Below are positions 13,894 to 15,063 of a DNA stretch of 15,063 nucleotides, piece by piece. Source of the stretch: Alcanivorax sp. UBA4485 (GTDB lineage Bacteria > Pseudomonadota > Gammaproteobacteria > Pseudomonadales > Alcanivoracaceae); assembly GCA_002389055.1 (NCBI GenBank), contig DGNT01000033.1, forward strand, positions 1 through 15,063, in the 5' to 3' direction. A model generated the notes under the pieces. That model made no database searches and had not been told where the DNA came from. It saw only the letters and a list, made by a program, of their open reading frames with translations. The translations under genes were made by a program, and so were the position numbers. How positions within the stretch are numbered: the stretch's first letter is position 1; every line of letters begins with the position of its first letter.

Positions 13894-14907
13894 ATGTTAA
13901 AGATCGCGATCAATGGCTATGGCCGTATCGGTCGCTCCTTCGTCCGCGCCCTGGCGGAGCGGGAAGCGGCGGGCAAGGCTCTGCCCGTGCGTCTGGTGGC
14001 GATCAACGACCTGGGCCGCGCCGAGGACCTGCTCTACCTGACCCGCTACGACACCACCCACGGCCGGCTCAACGCGCCGGCGGAGCTGGTGGACGGCTGC
14101 CTGCGCATCGGCGACCAGGCGCCGCGCCTGTTCAGTGAGCCGGAGCCCGAGCAATTGCCCTGGGCGGAGCTCGGCGTGGACGTGGTGCTGGAATGCTCCG
14201 GTAGCTTCCGTGCCCGCGATGACGCCGCCCGCCACCTGACCGCCGGCGCCGGCCGGGTGATCGTCGGCGCCGTGCCGTTCGATTACGCCGACCAGACTAT
14301 CGTTTACGGCGTCAATCACGAGGACCTCAAGGCCGACAGCCGGGTGCTGTCCGCCGCCTCCTGCACCACCCACTGCATCGCCCCGGTGCTGGCGGCCCTG
14401 CACCGGGAGTTCGGCGTGCGCCAGGCGTTGATGAAGGAAATCCACGCCTACACCTCGGACCAGACCCTGCTCGACCACGTGCACCGGGATCCGCGACGCG
14501 GCCGCGCCGGCGCCCAGAACATCATTCCCACCACCAGCAGCGCCATCAAGGCGGTGCAGAACGTGTTGCCGGCCCTGGACGGTCGCATCACCGGCCACTC
14601 GATCCGCGTCCCCACGCTCAACGTGGCCATGGTGGAGCTCACCCTGCTGCTCGACCGCACCCCGGCGCCGGAAGCCCTGAACCCCTGGCTGCGGGCCCTG
14701 TCCCAGCAACAGCCCGGGTTGATCGGCTACAACGACGAGCCGCTGGTGAGCGTGGATTTCAATCACCGGGCCGAATCCGCCATCGTTGACGCCACGCAGA
14801 CGCGGGTGCAGGGCGAAATGGTGCAAGTGGTGGCCTGGTACGACAACGAATGGGGTTACGCCAACCGCCTGCTCGACTGGGTAGCGGCCTTGGCCGGCGC
14901 CCAGTGA
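13894..14907 (+). CDS. epd: Erythrose-4-phosphate dehydrogenase (Epd) or closely related GAPDH-family enzyme
   Basis: This 337-residue NAD-dependent dehydrogenase of the GAPDH superfamily has the Rossmann start INGYGRIGRSFVRAL (6-20), nucleotide-ribose Asp39, catalytic Cys157 and catalytic His184 (EIHAYT). Similarity to E. coli Epd is clearest in LPWAELGVDVVLECSG and LVSVDFNHRAESAIVDATQTRV. Position between transketolase and pgk also favours Epd, which oxidises erythrose 4-phosphate to 4-phosphoerythronate for pyridoxal phosphate synthesis. However, AYTSDQTLLDHVHRD looks more like GAPDH. The normally near-invariant SNASCTTNC motif is SAASCTTHC here, with Ala154 and His160 in place of two Asn. 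The gene starts 34 nt after tktA and has no clear Shine-Dalgarno. A glycolytic GAPDH role cannot be ruled out. Confidence 0.75.
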   Translation: MLKIAINGYGRIGRSFVRALAEREAAGKALPVRLVAINDLGRAEDLLYLTRYDTTHGRLNAPAELVDGCLRIGDQAPRLFSEPEPEQLPWAELGVDVVLECSGSFRARDDAARHLTAGAGRVIVGAVPFDYADQTIVYGVNHEDLKADSRVLSAASCTTHCIAPVLAALHREFGVRQALMKEIHAYTSDQTLLDHVHRDPRRGRAGAQNIIPTTSSAIKAVQNVLPALDGRITGHSIRVPTLNVAMVELTLLLDRTPAPEALNPWLRALSQQQPGLIGYNDEPLVSVDFNHRAESAIVDATQTRVQGEMVQVVAWYDNEWGYANRLLDWVAALAGAQ

Positions 14908-14929
14908 CTATTAACGAGGTAGCAAGACG

Positions 14930-15063
14930 ATGAACTTCAAACGCATGACCGACCTGGACCTGAAGGGTAAACGGGTGCTGATCCGCGAAGATCTCAACGT
15001 GCCGGTGAAAGACGGCAAGGTCACCAGCGACGCCCGCATCCGCGCCTCGTTGCCGACCATCCG
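14930..15063 (+). CDS. pgk: Phosphoglycerate kinase, N-terminal part (cut by the window end)
   Basis: Only the first 44 codons are in the window. They include KRMTDLDLKGKRVLIREDLN and VPVKDGKVTSDARIRASLPT, the conserved N-terminus of bacterial phosphoglycerate kinase with the substrate-binding RxDLNVP motif. The motif here reads REDLNVP rather than the usual RADLNVP or RVDFNVP. The enzyme transfers phosphate from 1,3-bisphosphoglycerate to ADP in glycolysis. GAGGT lies about 9 nt before the ATG. It is 22 nt after the Epd-like gene, in the common tkt-epd-pgk order of gammaproteobacteria. Confidence 0.95.
   Translation, partial: MNFKRMTDLDLKGKRVLIREDLNVPVKDGKVTSDARIRASLPTI

Noticed and set aside
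11859..13913. 684-codon open frame on the minus strand opposite tktA
   Set aside because: It mirrors the tktA coding frame almost exactly, its translation is rich in His, Gly, Val and Ala with no recognisable domain, and transketolase on the other strand is certain. GC-rich codon use removes antisense stop codons.
1..15063. CRISPR arrays, tRNA or rRNA genes, prophage, toxin-antitoxin or defence genes
   Set aside because: Reading through the window I found no regularly spaced direct repeats, no tRNA or rRNA sequence, and no integrase, transposase or defence-type protein. Apart from the REPIN the region looks like ordinary core chromosome.

Overview
The window is about 15 kb of GC-rich bacterial chromosome, dense with metabolic genes. 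Gene content and order suggest a gammaproteobacterium of the Pseudomonas/Alcanivorax/Halomonas kind. The evidence is a divergent LysR–adhC–fghA cluster as in Pseudomonas, a tkt–epd–pgk series, an ArsR-methyltransferase regulator next to metK, and a REP-type repeat starting with a TTGTGGGAGC arm. The genus is an inference from these features; no rRNA or other marker is present.

Left part (1–5150): adhC and fghA on the minus strand encode the two enzymes of glutathione-dependent formaldehyde oxidation. A LysR regulator (probably the GfnR equivalent) is divergent from them, and the 114-bp gap between holds a cluster of overlapping dyads. On the plus strand the regulator is followed by a dkgB-type aldo/keto reductase and an AraC-family regulator. 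This stretch ends at a strong rho-independent terminator (5115–5143).

Middle (5142–7233): a minus-strand lipoprotein of the alpha/beta-hydrolase fold and a minus-strand DegV-family protein are separated by 259 bp. That gap holds a REPIN (two inverted REPs, 6107–6253) built almost entirely of perfect short hairpins.

Right-centre (7309–11715, minus strand): sahR–metK–ahcY–metF, tightly packed. sahR overlaps metK by 8 nt, and the next two gaps are 18 and 14 nt. The three enzymes make SAM, remove SAH and reduce methylene-THF, so they are core parts of the activated methyl cycle; SahR is the likely SAH-responsive repressor. No methionine synthase gene lies in the window.

Right end (11853–15063, plus strand): transketolase, an Epd/GAPDH-family dehydrogenase and the start of phosphoglycerate kinase, running off the window. 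The 137-bp divergent region between sahR and tktA carries a candidate SahR operator and a plausible sigma-70 promoter for tktA.

Most of the window is well-known metabolism. I found no clear undescribed system. The observations most worth a second look are the REPIN with compensatory stem changes, the dyad cluster at the formaldehyde locus, the candidate SahR operator placed between sahR and tktA, and the altered active-site motif of the Epd-like enzyme.
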